Shown one piece after another: positions 6,679 through 13,333 of a stretch of DNA of 13,548 nt. The notes under the pieces are model-generated. The model was not told the origin of the DNA. It made no database searches and saw only the letters and a list, made by a program, of their open reading frames with translations. Each line of letters starts with the position of its first letter. Within the stretch, counting starts at the first letter, position 1. Origin of the DNA: JBDNIO01 sp041688215 (GTDB lineage: Bacteria; Pseudomonadota; Gammaproteobacteria; Nevskiales; Salinisphaeraceae); contig JBDNIO010000116.1 of assembly GCA_041688215.1 (NCBI GenBank), forward strand, positions 1 to 13,548, in the 5' to 3' direction. The translations under genes were made by a program, and so were the position numbers.

Positions 6679-7352
6679 TGCCTACGACTCACCGCCCTGG
6701 CCTGGTGGTACTTATTTCCGGGCTAGGCCGTAACCTTCAGGCGATTATCCATGCCCACCAGCAAGGTCGGCTGCCGGCAGAGTTGCGCGCGGTCATCTGC
6801 AATCGGCGCGACGCGCAAGGCGCGCAATTCGCGCGCAACGCCGGTATTCCAACTCGAATTCTGCCCGCCGAGAAAGGCGAAAACCGGGATGAATATGACA
6901 CCCGTCTGGCCGCGCTTATAGACGAATATCAACCCGATATTATTGCGCTGGCCGGTTTCATGCGCATTTTAAGTTCAGGTTTCGTTCAGCAATTTTCCGG
7001 CAAGCTGGTCAACATCCACCCGTCGCTGCTGCCCAGGTATCGCGGACTGGACGCCCACCGCAAGGTCATTGCGAACGGTGACCCCCGGCACGGCGCCAGT
7101 GTGCATTTCGTGACCGAAGATCTGGATGCCGGACCGGTTTTGTTACAGGGCAGCATCGAGGTGGCCGCAGGCGAGACCCCCGAGGGCCTGGCGGAGAAAC
7201 TGATGCGCAAAGTGGAAACGCGCATCTATCCGCAAGCACTCACCTGGATCGCCAGCGGCCGCGCAAGTTTGCGGGAGGGCCGTATTGAATTTGATGGCCA
7301 AGCTCTGGAGGCACCCATCCATGAAGACTGCACTGAAAAAACTGTTGAATAA
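6678..7352 (+). CDS. purN: Phosphoribosylglycinamide formyltransferase (GART)
   Basis: A 224-residue PurN, slightly longer than E. coli (212). It transfers a formyl group from 10-formyltetrahydrofolate to GAR, two steps before PurM acts. Catalytic residues are in place: N112 and H114 in VNIHPSLLP, and D150 in LDAGPV. The folate loop LAGFMRILS and the HGASVHFVTEDLD segment are also intact. Two deviations from the common pattern are seen: the phosphate-binding loop reads SGLGRNLQA, with Arg where Ser is usual, and RGLDAHRK replaces the frequent GLHTH. Neither removes a catalytic residue. The ATG at 6678 overlaps the purM stop (TAATG). The last 32 bases overlap the DUF3108 gene, which has its own ribosome-binding site inside purN. 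Confidence 0.95.
   Translation: MPTTHRPGLVVLISGLGRNLQAIIHAHQQGRLPAELRAVICNRRDAQGAQFARNAGIPTRILPAEKGENRDEYDTRLAALIDEYQPDIIALAGFMRILSSGFVQQFSGKLVNIHPSLLPRYRGLDAHRKVIANGDPRHGASVHFVTEDLDAGPVLLQGSIEVAAGETPEGLAEKLMRKVETRIYPQALTWIASGRASLREGRIEFDGQALEAPIHEDCTEKTVE
7307..7311 (+). promoter_or_regulatory. Shine-Dalgarno of the DUF3108 gene, inside purN
   Basis: GGAGG lies nine bases before the ATG at 7321. It decides the start against an in-frame upstream ATG at 7285, which would place non-signal residues in front of the signal peptide. Confidence 0.7.
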
Positions 7353-8085
7353 AAAATATGCCGCCGGTATGGCCGCAGGCCTGCTGCTGGCAGCGCAACC
7401 TGTAGCCGCCGAGGTGCTAACCCCGTTTGAAGCCGACTACACCGTCACCCGCGGCAGTCTGACCCTGGGCGACGGTCATTTCTCACTCAAGCCCTGGGGC
7501 AAAAAAGACAAATGCTACATCTACCACGGGGAAGCCAAACCGCGGGCGCTGTTGCGGTTTATTGTTGGCGACATTACCGACGACAGCTATTTTTGCACCA
7601 GCGCCGCGCAACCCATTCAAAGCCAGTATTTCAGGCATGTAGAGGAAAGCGACGCGGAAGACACGCACACACTCACGTTTGAATGGAAAAGCAACAAGGT
7701 CATATACGCGGGTGACAAGGCCAAAAATGGCACCGCCACTCTGAGCTTGCCCGACGACGCCGTTGACCCCAACGCACTGCATATGGCCGCGCGCCTGTGG
7801 TTGGCGCAAATGGACGACTACACCCAACACGCGGAACGTAAATTCGCCATCGTCGACGAAAACGAGATCAAGCACTACACCCTGGCCACCAGCCCCGGCG
7901 GTGTAATCGAAACGCCGATTGGCAAGTTTGAGACGGTGAAGATTTCACGTATCGACGACCCGAAAAAACAGTTCACCCTGTGGGCTGCACCGAAACTCGA
8001 CTTTCTCCCGATTCAGGTCGAAAGCAAGAAGCGCGACGATCCGATTATTCGCCTGAGCATCAAATCCTATAAACGCCGAGATTAG
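7321..8085 (+). CDS. DUF3108 exported protein
   Basis: A 254-residue protein with a signal peptide: basic MKTALKKLLNKKY, a hydrophobic stretch AAGMAAGLLLA, and probable cleavage at VAA|EV (residue 30). The mature region starts LTPFEADYTVTRGSLTLGDGHF and contains YFRHVEESDAEDTHTLTFEW, ETPIGKFETVKISR and FTLWAAPKLDFLPIQVE. This is the pattern of DUF3108 family proteins, often found after purN in gammaproteobacteria. The beta-strand-rich sequence suggests a periplasmic or outer-membrane-associated beta-sandwich or lipid-binding-like fold, but no function is established. The gene overlaps purN by 32 bases, so it probably shares the purM promoter. It converges on apbC with six bases between stop codons and no visible hairpin terminator. 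Confidence 0.84.
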   Translation: MKTALKKLLNKKYAAGMAAGLLLAAQPVAAEVLTPFEADYTVTRGSLTLGDGHFSLKPWGKKDKCYIYHGEAKPRALLRFIVGDITDDSYFCTSAAQPIQSQYFRHVEESDAEDTHTLTFEWKSNKVIYAGDKAKNGTATLSLPDDAVDPNALHMAARLWLAQMDDYTQHAERKFAIVDENEIKHYTLATSPGGVIETPIGKFETVKISRIDDPKKQFTLWAAPKLDFLPIQVESKKRDDPIIRLSIKSYKRRD

Positions 8086-8091
8086 CCCTAG

Positions 8092-9177
8092 CTAGCTGTC
8101 TTCCACCACGATATTCGGAAAACTGGCGAAATAGTCCTTCTTTTTAAGTGCCAACCGGGCAGCGGCCCGGCGTGCGATCTGATGATAACGCTGCGCGAGT
8201 TCGCCGCCGGGTTCAGCCACCACGGTGGGCCGGCCGGAATCGGCCTGCTCGCGGATGCGCATATCCAGCGGTAACTGGCCAAGCAGCATTACCCCGCTTT
8301 CCGCGGCCAGTTTCTCGCCCCCGCCGGCGCCAAATACGGCCTCCTCAAAGCCGCATTGGCTGCAGATATGGGTGCTCATGTTTTCCACTACGCCGAGTAC
8401 CGGCACGTTGACCTTTTCAAACATTTTTAGACCCTTGCGCGCATCCAGCAAGGCCAGGTCCTGCGGCGTGGTCACAATAATCGCCCCGGCGACGGGTATT
8501 TTTTGTGCCAACGTCAGTTGCGTATCACCGGTACCTGGCGGCAGGTCGACGATTAAATAATCCAGATCATCCCAGCGGGTTTGAAACAGGAGCTGCGTTA
8601 ACGCTTGCGTCACCATCGGCCCGCGCCAGATTGCCGGTGAGTTCTGATCCACCATATAGCCGATGGACATGGTTTGCAGGCCATGCGCCATCGCCGGTTC
8701 CAGCACTTTGGGCTGGGTTGACGAGGGCGCCACATCCGCGCCCAGCATGCGCGGCTGATTGGGGCCATAAATATCCGCGTCCAGCACGCCGACGCGGGCG
8801 CCGTCCGCGGCCAGTGCCAGCGCCAGATTGGCCGCTACCGTGGATTTGCCGACACCGCCTTTGCCCGAGCCGACCGCGATGATGTTGCGAATCGCCGGCA
8901 TGCGTTTCAGGGTGGGCTGCACCGCGTGGGCCGTGATGGAAAATCCAACCTTGACCTCGGCGCGCTCAATTCCATCCAGCGCCTGAATTTTGTCGCGCAG
9001 TTGTTCGGCCAGCGTCTGGCCGTAGTCGCCGCAGGGATAGCCCAGATCCAGCGCCAGAAACACCTGCCCCCCCTCCAGTCGCAGGCTGCGCACCGCACCA
9101 GCGGATTGCATGTCCGTTTGCAGGTAAACGTTTATATGCGCCACCAGTAGCACTTCAACATCGCGTTTTTCAGCCAT
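8092..9177 (-). CDS. apbC: Iron-sulfur cluster carrier protein ApbC/Mrp
   Basis: A 361-residue Mrp/NBP35-type P-loop ATPase that binds and passes on [4Fe-4S] clusters in the cytosol. The N-terminal 80 residues form the MIP18/DUF59-like domain (LRLEGGQVFLALDLGYPCG with Cys49). The deviant Walker A GKGGVGKS lies at 105-112, followed by LDADIYGPNQPRMLG, the switch segment IVDLPPGTGDTQLT and TTPQDLALLDARKG. The cluster-binding CSQC pair (C272, C275) is present. The ATG at 9177 is chosen; a TTG two codons upstream is possible, and neither has a strong Shine-Dalgarno. The gene is divergent from metG, a long-conserved arrangement in gammaproteobacteria. Two Fe-S proteins (RnfB, Nth) are encoded in the neighbouring operon, so they are plausible clients. 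Confidence 0.94.
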   Translation of the reverse strand: MAEKRDVEVLLVAHINVYLQTDMQSAGAVRSLRLEGGQVFLALDLGYPCGDYGQTLAEQLRDKIQALDGIERAEVKVGFSITAHAVQPTLKRMPAIRNIIAVGSGKGGVGKSTVAANLALALAADGARVGVLDADIYGPNQPRMLGADVAPSSTQPKVLEPAMAHGLQTMSIGYMVDQNSPAIWRGPMVTQALTQLLFQTRWDDLDYLIVDLPPGTGDTQLTLAQKIPVAGAIIVTTPQDLALLDARKGLKMFEKVNVPVLGVVENMSTHICSQCGFEEAVFGAGGGEKLAAESGVMLLGQLPLDMRIREQADSGRPTVVAEPGGELAQRYHQIARRAAARLALKKKDYFASFPNIVVEDS

Positions 9178-9225
9178 ATCCAACCGTCGTAAATCCCTGT
9201 GGAGAACAGCCGATGCTAACAGCTA

Positions 9226-9234
9226 TGGCATAAT
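9226..9234 (+). promoter_or_regulatory. Candidate extended -10 promoter for metG
   Basis: TGGCATAAT is an extended -10 (TGn followed by CATAAT, one mismatch to TATAAT). No good -35 is visible at the expected distance, which is normal for extended -10 promoters. Transcription would begin near 9241, giving a leader of roughly 45-50 bases that contains the T-rich repeats. Confidence 0.45.
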
Positions 9235-9242
9235 GCGCGGCC

Positions 9243-9290
9243 TTTTGTTTCATGCCTGTCAACGTTTTTTTTCATGGGTTTTTTTTCATG
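9243..9290 (+). repeat. Three TTTT(T/G)TTTCATG repeats in the metG leader
   Basis: TTTTGTTTCATG (9243-9254), TTTTTTTTCATG (9265-9276) and TTTTTTTTCATG (9279-9290) sit one after another before and at the metG start. Each supplies an ATG. The first (9252) and third (9288) are in the metG frame; the middle one (9274) is out of frame and opens a 74-codon reading frame overlapping metG. No purine-rich Shine-Dalgarno lies near any of them. Confidence 0.8.
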
Positions 9291-11309
9291 TCTCGCGATA
9301 TTCTGGTTACCAGCGCCCTGCCCTACGCCAATGGCTCGATTCATCTGGGTCACCTGGTCGAATATAGTCAAACCGACATCTGGGTGCGTTTTCAGAAACT
9401 GCGCGGCAATCAGTGTGTATATGTGTGTGCCGATGATGCCCACGGCACCCCGATTATGCTTAAGGCCCGCGACGAGGGGATTGAACCGGAAGAACTGATC
9501 GGCCGTTTCGCGGAAGAACACAAACGCGATTTCGATGATTTCCTCATCGACTTCGATAACTACTATTCCACTCACTCCGAGGAAAACCGGACACTGTCCG
9601 AGGAAATCTATAAGCGGCTGGAATCGGCCGGCCACATCGCCCGCCGCGAGATCAAACAGGCCTTTGATCCGGAAAAACAGATGTTCCTGCCGGATCGCTT
9701 CATCCGCGGCGAATGCCCGCGTTGCGGCACGGCCGACCAATACGGTGATTCCTGCGAGAGCTGCGGCGCCACTTATCAACCCACGGATCTGAAAAATGCA
9801 GTATCGGTACTTTCAGGTGCTACGCCGATCGAAAAGGAATCCGAACACTACTTCTTTCAGCTCGGCGATTTCGAGACCTTCCTGCACGACTGGACCCGCA
9901 GTGAACACCTGCAGGAATCGGTTACCCGCAAGCTGGATGAATGGTTCAAGGCGGGCCTGAAAGACTGGGACATTTCCCGCGACGCGCCCTACTTCGGCTT
10001 CCGCATTCCTGGCACAGAAGATAAGTATTTCTACGTGTGGCTGGATGCACCGATCGGCTATATGGCCAGCCTGAAAAACCTGTGCGCGCACCGGGATGAT
10101 CTGGATTTCGACCGCTACTGGGCGCCGGATTCCGAGGCCGAAATTCATCATTTCATCGGCAAGGACATCGTCTACTTCCACGCCCTGTTCTGGCCGGCGA
10201 TGCTTAAGGGCGCGGGTTTTCGCACGCCTACCGCGATCCATGCACACGGCTTTTTAACCGTTAACGGCGAGAAAATGTCCAAATCGCGCGGCACGTTCAT
10301 CCGCGGACGCACCTGGCTGGATCACCTGCCGGCAGAGTTCCTGCGTTATTACTTCGCCGCCAGACTCAGCGGTCAGGTCGAGGATCTGGATTTAAACCTC
10401 GACGATTTCGTGGCGCGAATCAATTCCGATCTGATCGGCAAATACGTCAACATCGCCAGCCGCTGTGCGGGATTCATAAACAAGCGCTTCAACGGCGAAC
10501 TGGCGCAAACCCAGGATCGCCCTGAACTGCTGCAGGTGTTTACCGACGCCTCCGATGAAATCGCAGGTTTGTATGAGAATCGGCAATACGCGCAGGCCAT
10601 GCGCCGCATCATGGCGCTGGCGGACGACGCCAACGCCTATGTGAACGAGCGCGAGCCCTGGATTATGGCCAAGGATGAGTCCCGCGCGGAAGAGCTGCAG
10701 GCCGTATGCAGCACTGCGCTGAACGCGTTTCGCATTCTCACGATTTATCTCAAACCCGTTTTACCTGACACTGCGGCCGCCGCTGAAAAGTTTCTGGGCA
10801 TTGAGCACGCAAGCTGGGCGGATATCCCGGCGCATCTGACCGGGCATCGCATCAACAAATTCAAACCCTTGCTGCAGCGGGTAGATGCCGATGCGATAGA
10901 CGCCATGATCGCAGCCAGCAAGGAAGACCTGGTAGCCAAGGGCGCAGCAGTGCCGAAAAAACCCAGAGACGCAGACATGGACACAATTCAAATCGACGAT
11001 TTCACTAAAATCGACCTGCGCGTGGCCCGCATAGCCAAAGCTGAACACGTGGAAGGGGCCGACAATCTGCTGCAACTTACCCTGGATGTAGGCGAACTCG
11101 GCCAGCGCCAGGTATTCGCCGGCATCAAGGCCGCGTATCCGCCGGAGAGTCTCGAAAACCGACTGGTAATCCTGGTCAACAACCTGGCGCCAAGGAAAAT
11201 GCGTTTCGGCGTATCCGAAGGCATGGTACTCGCTGCCGGCGGCGAAGATGGCGGACCTTTTTTGCTGGCCCCGGACGACGGCGCGGAGCCGGGCATGAAG
11301 GTGCGTTAA
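9288..11309 (+). CDS. metG: Methionyl-tRNA synthetase
   Basis: A 673-residue class I aminoacyl-tRNA synthetase (E. coli 677) that charges tRNA-Met in the cytosol. The N-terminus LVTSALPYANGSIHLGH contains the HIGH-type signature (HLGH, 19-22). The zinc-knuckle cysteines are C143, C146, C156 and C159 (CPRC...CESC), and the second signature KMSKS is at 329-333. An anticodon-binding helical domain follows. The C-terminal ~105 residues (IDDFTKIDLRVARI to the end, with NLAPRKMRFG) form the EMAP-II-like tRNA-binding and dimerisation domain seen in the long form of the enzyme. The ATG at 9288 gives the standard N-terminus; an in-frame ATG at 9252 would add 12 Phe-rich residues. It heads a probable operon with rnfB, which starts 10 bases after its stop. 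Confidence 0.97.
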   Translation: MSRDILVTSALPYANGSIHLGHLVEYSQTDIWVRFQKLRGNQCVYVCADDAHGTPIMLKARDEGIEPEELIGRFAEEHKRDFDDFLIDFDNYYSTHSEENRTLSEEIYKRLESAGHIARREIKQAFDPEKQMFLPDRFIRGECPRCGTADQYGDSCESCGATYQPTDLKNAVSVLSGATPIEKESEHYFFQLGDFETFLHDWTRSEHLQESVTRKLDEWFKAGLKDWDISRDAPYFGFRIPGTEDKYFYVWLDAPIGYMASLKNLCAHRDDLDFDRYWAPDSEAEIHHFIGKDIVYFHALFWPAMLKGAGFRTPTAIHAHGFLTVNGEKMSKSRGTFIRGRTWLDHLPAEFLRYYFAARLSGQVEDLDLNLDDFVARINSDLIGKYVNIASRCAGFINKRFNGELAQTQDRPELLQVFTDASDEIAGLYENRQYAQAMRRIMALADDANAYVNEREPWIMAKDESRAEELQAVCSTALNAFRILTIYLKPVLPDTAAAAEKFLGIEHASWADIPAHLTGHRINKFKPLLQRVDADAIDAMIAASKEDLVAKGAAVPKKPRDADMDTIQIDDFTKIDLRVARIAKAEHVEGADNLLQLTLDVGELGQRQVFAGIKAAYPPESLENRLVILVNNLAPRKMRFGVSEGMVLAAGGEDGGPFLLAPDDGAEPGMKVR

Positions 11310-11319
11310 ACCCGAAACC

Positions 11320-11964
11320 ATGCCGGCAACCGCGAAACAACTAGACGCGCTGCTGCCGCAAACGCAGTGTCAACGCTGCGGGTATTCTGGTTGTCAGCCC
11401 TACGCAGAAGCGATTGCCAACGGTGAAGCTGACATCAACCGCTGCCCACCCGGCGGCGAGGCCACCATCGCCAGGCTTGCTCACTTGGCTGGTTTACCGC
11501 AAAAACCATTAGCGCCCGAATGCGGTACCAGCGAGCAACGCAAGGTTGCGTTTGTGCGTGAGGACGAATGCATCGGCTGCACCAAGTGTATTCAGGTATG
11601 TCCGGTGGATGCGATTCTGGGCGCCGCGAAACAGATGCATACCGTGATTGCACAGGAATGCACCGGCTGCGAATTATGCGTGCCGGCATGTCCTGTGGAC
11701 TGTATTGATCTGCCCGCAGCCGACCACGACACAGGCCAGCCACAGTGGCCGCACGAATCAGATATCGACGTACAGCGCGCCGCCCAGGCACGCAAGCGCT
11801 TTGTTGCGCGGAATACTCGTCTGGAGAGCGAGCAGGCTGACAAGGCGGCGCGCCGGGCAGCGAAAAAGATAGCCGCGCAAGACGAAAACAAAAGCCAGTC
11901 GCGCAAACAGGAAATTGCCGCCGCAATCGCCAGGGCCAAAGCCAGACGCGCGCGCCAGCACTGA
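11320..11964 (+). CDS. rnfB: RnfB/RsxB-type Fe-S protein, soluble short form
   Basis: A 214-residue polyferredoxin-like protein. The N-terminal Fe-S domain has C17, C20, C25 and C42 (QCQRCGYSGC...RCPPGG), the PF04060 pattern of RnfB. Two CxxCxxCxxxCP ferredoxin motifs follow, with cysteines 84/87/90/94 and 114/117/120/124, enough for two [4Fe-4S] clusters. It lacks the N-terminal membrane helix of the RnfB subunit of the Rnf/Rsx electron-transport complex, and no rnfA, C, D, G or E is in the window. The C-terminus from about residue 155 is a charged, Ala/Lys/Arg-rich, probably helical tail. It lies 10 bases after metG and 12 bases before nth; rsx genes also precede nth in E. coli. A soluble electron carrier is likely, with partner unknown. 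Confidence 0.88.
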   Translation: MPATAKQLDALLPQTQCQRCGYSGCQPYAEAIANGEADINRCPPGGEATIARLAHLAGLPQKPLAPECGTSEQRKVAFVREDECIGCTKCIQVCPVDAILGAAKQMHTVIAQECTGCELCVPACPVDCIDLPAADHDTGQPQWPHESDIDVQRAAQARKRFVARNTRLESEQADKAARRAAKKIAAQDENKSQSRKQEIAAAIARAKARRARQH

Positions 11965-11976
11965 AGTGTCCCCACT

Positions 11977-12615
11977 GTGAACCAACAAAAACGCAATGAA
12001 ATATTTTCGCGGCTGCAAACGGCCAACCCTGAGCCAGCTACAGAGCTTAGGTATGACTCGCCGTTCGAGTTGTTGATCGCGGTAATTTTATCGGCTCAGG
12101 CCACGGATGTGGGCGTGAACAAAGCCACCTCAAAACTCTACCCTAAAGCCAATACACCAGCGGCGATTTATGCACTGGGCGAAACTGGCCTGAAGGAGTA
12201 CATAAAAACCATCGGGCTATACAATAGCAAGGCCCAGAACATCATCAAGACCTGCCGCAAGCTGCTGGATGAACATGATGGCGAGGTGCCGGAAAGCCGC
12301 GCCGCGCTGGAAGCCTTACCGGGTGTCGGGCGCAAAACCGCGAATGTGGTGCTCAATACCGCCTTCGAACACGCCACCATGGCGGTGGATACCCACATCT
12401 TCCGTGTTTCCAACCGTACCGGCCTGGCGCCGGGAAAAACCGTACGCGCGGTGGAAGATAAATTGATAAAGGTCGTCGACAAGGAATTTTTGCGCAATGC
12501 GCATCACTGGCTGATTCTGCACGGCCGCTATACCTGCAAGGCTCGCAAGCCCGAGTGTCCCGACTGCATTATTAATGATTTGTGTGAATATAAGCACAAG
12601 ACAGTTATAGCCTGA
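11977..12615 (+). CDS. nth: Endonuclease III (DNA glycosylase/AP lyase)
   Basis: A 212-residue protein aligning end to end with E. coli Nth (211). It removes oxidised pyrimidines and cleaves the abasic strand in base-excision repair. The helix-hairpin-helix LPGVGRKTANVVL contains the catalytic K120, followed by VDTHIFRVSNR with the catalytic D138. The C-terminal [4Fe-4S] loop has C187, C194, C197 and C203 in the C-X6-CxxC-X5-C pattern. The start is GTG at 11977, which gives the family-typical MNxxKRxEI N-terminus. It follows rnfB by 12 bases and precedes the FAH gene by 8. Confidence 0.97.
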   Translation: MNQQKRNEIFSRLQTANPEPATELRYDSPFELLIAVILSAQATDVGVNKATSKLYPKANTPAAIYALGETGLKEYIKTIGLYNSKAQNIIKTCRKLLDEHDGEVPESRAALEALPGVGRKTANVVLNTAFEHATMAVDTHIFRVSNRTGLAPGKTVRAVEDKLIKVVDKEFLRNAHHWLILHGRYTCKARKPECPDCIINDLCEYKHKTVIA

Positions 12616-12619
12616 GAGG
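12615..12619 (+). promoter_or_regulatory. Shine-Dalgarno of the FAH-family gene
   Basis: AGAGG begins on the last base of the nth stop codon and ends four bases before the ATG at 12624. This fixes the start and suggests translation follows on from nth. Confidence 0.6.
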
Positions 12620-12623
12620 CGAA

Positions 12624-13268
12624 ATGCCCGATAAAAGCCCTGATTTCGCAACCCACCCGCGCATCTTCTGCATCGGCCGCAATTACGCCAAACATATCGC
12701 CGAACTGGGCGATGCCGACGCCAGTTGCTGCGTTATTTTCATGAAGCCCACGAGTTGTCTGGTACCGCAAGGCGTAGCTGTGCCATTACCGCGCGACCAA
12801 GGCGCGGTGCATCACGAGGCGGAACTGGTGGTGCAGGTTGGGCGGGCGGGCAGCCGTATTGATGAGGCCGGGGCCGCCGAACATATCCAGGCGCTGAGCC
12901 TAGGGCTGGATTTAACCTTGCGTGATTTGCAGAACGAGCTGAAAAGCCAGGGCGCGCCCTGGGAACGAAGCAAGGCTTTCGACCACAGCGCGCCGCTGGG
13001 CGACTGGCGTGCCTATGAACCTGGTCTGGATTTAACCGGGCTTGAATTCTTTTGCCATGTAAACGGGGAACAACGCCAGCACGCCTATATGCACGACATG
13101 CTTTTCCCCGTACCAAAACTCATTAGTTTGCTTAGCCAGACCTGGGCGCTACGCCCCGGCGACATGATTTTCACCGGCACGCCTGAAGGAGTCGGGCCGC
13201 TGTATCCCGGGGATGAGGTGAGTTTGAGCAGCCCGGCACTGGGGCTATTCAGCTGGCAGATGGTTTGA
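12624..13268 (+). CDS. FAH-family acylpyruvase / fumarylpyruvate hydrolase (YcgM-like)
   Basis: A 214-residue protein with the fumarylacetoacetate hydrolase fold, very like E. coli YcgM and mitochondrial FAHD1 in length and motifs. FCIGRNYAKHIAELG opens the domain. The divalent-metal ligands are E65 and E67 in HHEAELVV and D96 in LDLTLRDLQ. K117 and the FDHSAPLG segment follow, then VNGEQRQHAYMHDMLF, and the signature GTPEGVGPLYPGDEV near the end. Relatives hydrolyse acylpyruvates or decarboxylate oxaloacetate with Mg2+ or Mn2+. No aromatic-degradation genes are nearby, so a general metabolite-repair role is more likely than a pathway step. It is the last gene of the metG run; an insertion sequence begins about 9 bases after its stop. 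Confidence 0.9.
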   Translation: MPDKSPDFATHPRIFCIGRNYAKHIAELGDADASCCVIFMKPTSCLVPQGVAVPLPRDQGAVHHEAELVVQVGRAGSRIDEAGAAEHIQALSLGLDLTLRDLQNELKSQGAPWERSKAFDHSAPLGDWRAYEPGLDLTGLEFFCHVNGEQRQHAYMHDMLFPVPKLISLLSQTWALRPGDMIFTGTPEGVGPLYPGDEVSLSSPALGLFSWQMV

Positions 13269-13309
13269 GGACACTAGGTCGTATTAACAAATAAGGTTAA
13301 ACTATTTCC

Positions 13310-13330
13310 CCAACTCATTGAGGGAGTTGG
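13310..13330 (+). promoter_or_regulatory. Hairpin overlapping the transposase ribosome-binding site
   Basis: CCAACTC (13310-13316) is perfectly complementary to GAGTTGG (13324-13330), with a 7-base loop ATTGAGG. The Shine-Dalgarno-like GGGAG (13322-13326) lies partly in the 3' arm, so transcripts entering from outside the element would have it partly hidden. This resembles the translation-limiting structures known in other insertion sequences. Confidence 0.5.
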
Positions 13331-13333
13331 AAG

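Noticed and set aside
8086..8099. CTAGCTAG palindrome between DUF3108 and apbC as a terminator
   Set aside because: The dyad is only 8 bp with no loop and no T-tract, too weak for an intrinsic terminator.
9252..9287. Metg start at the upstream in-frame ATG
   Set aside because: It would add 12 residues encoded by the T-runs (Phe-rich), absent from MetRS relatives; kept only as an alternative in the leader finding.
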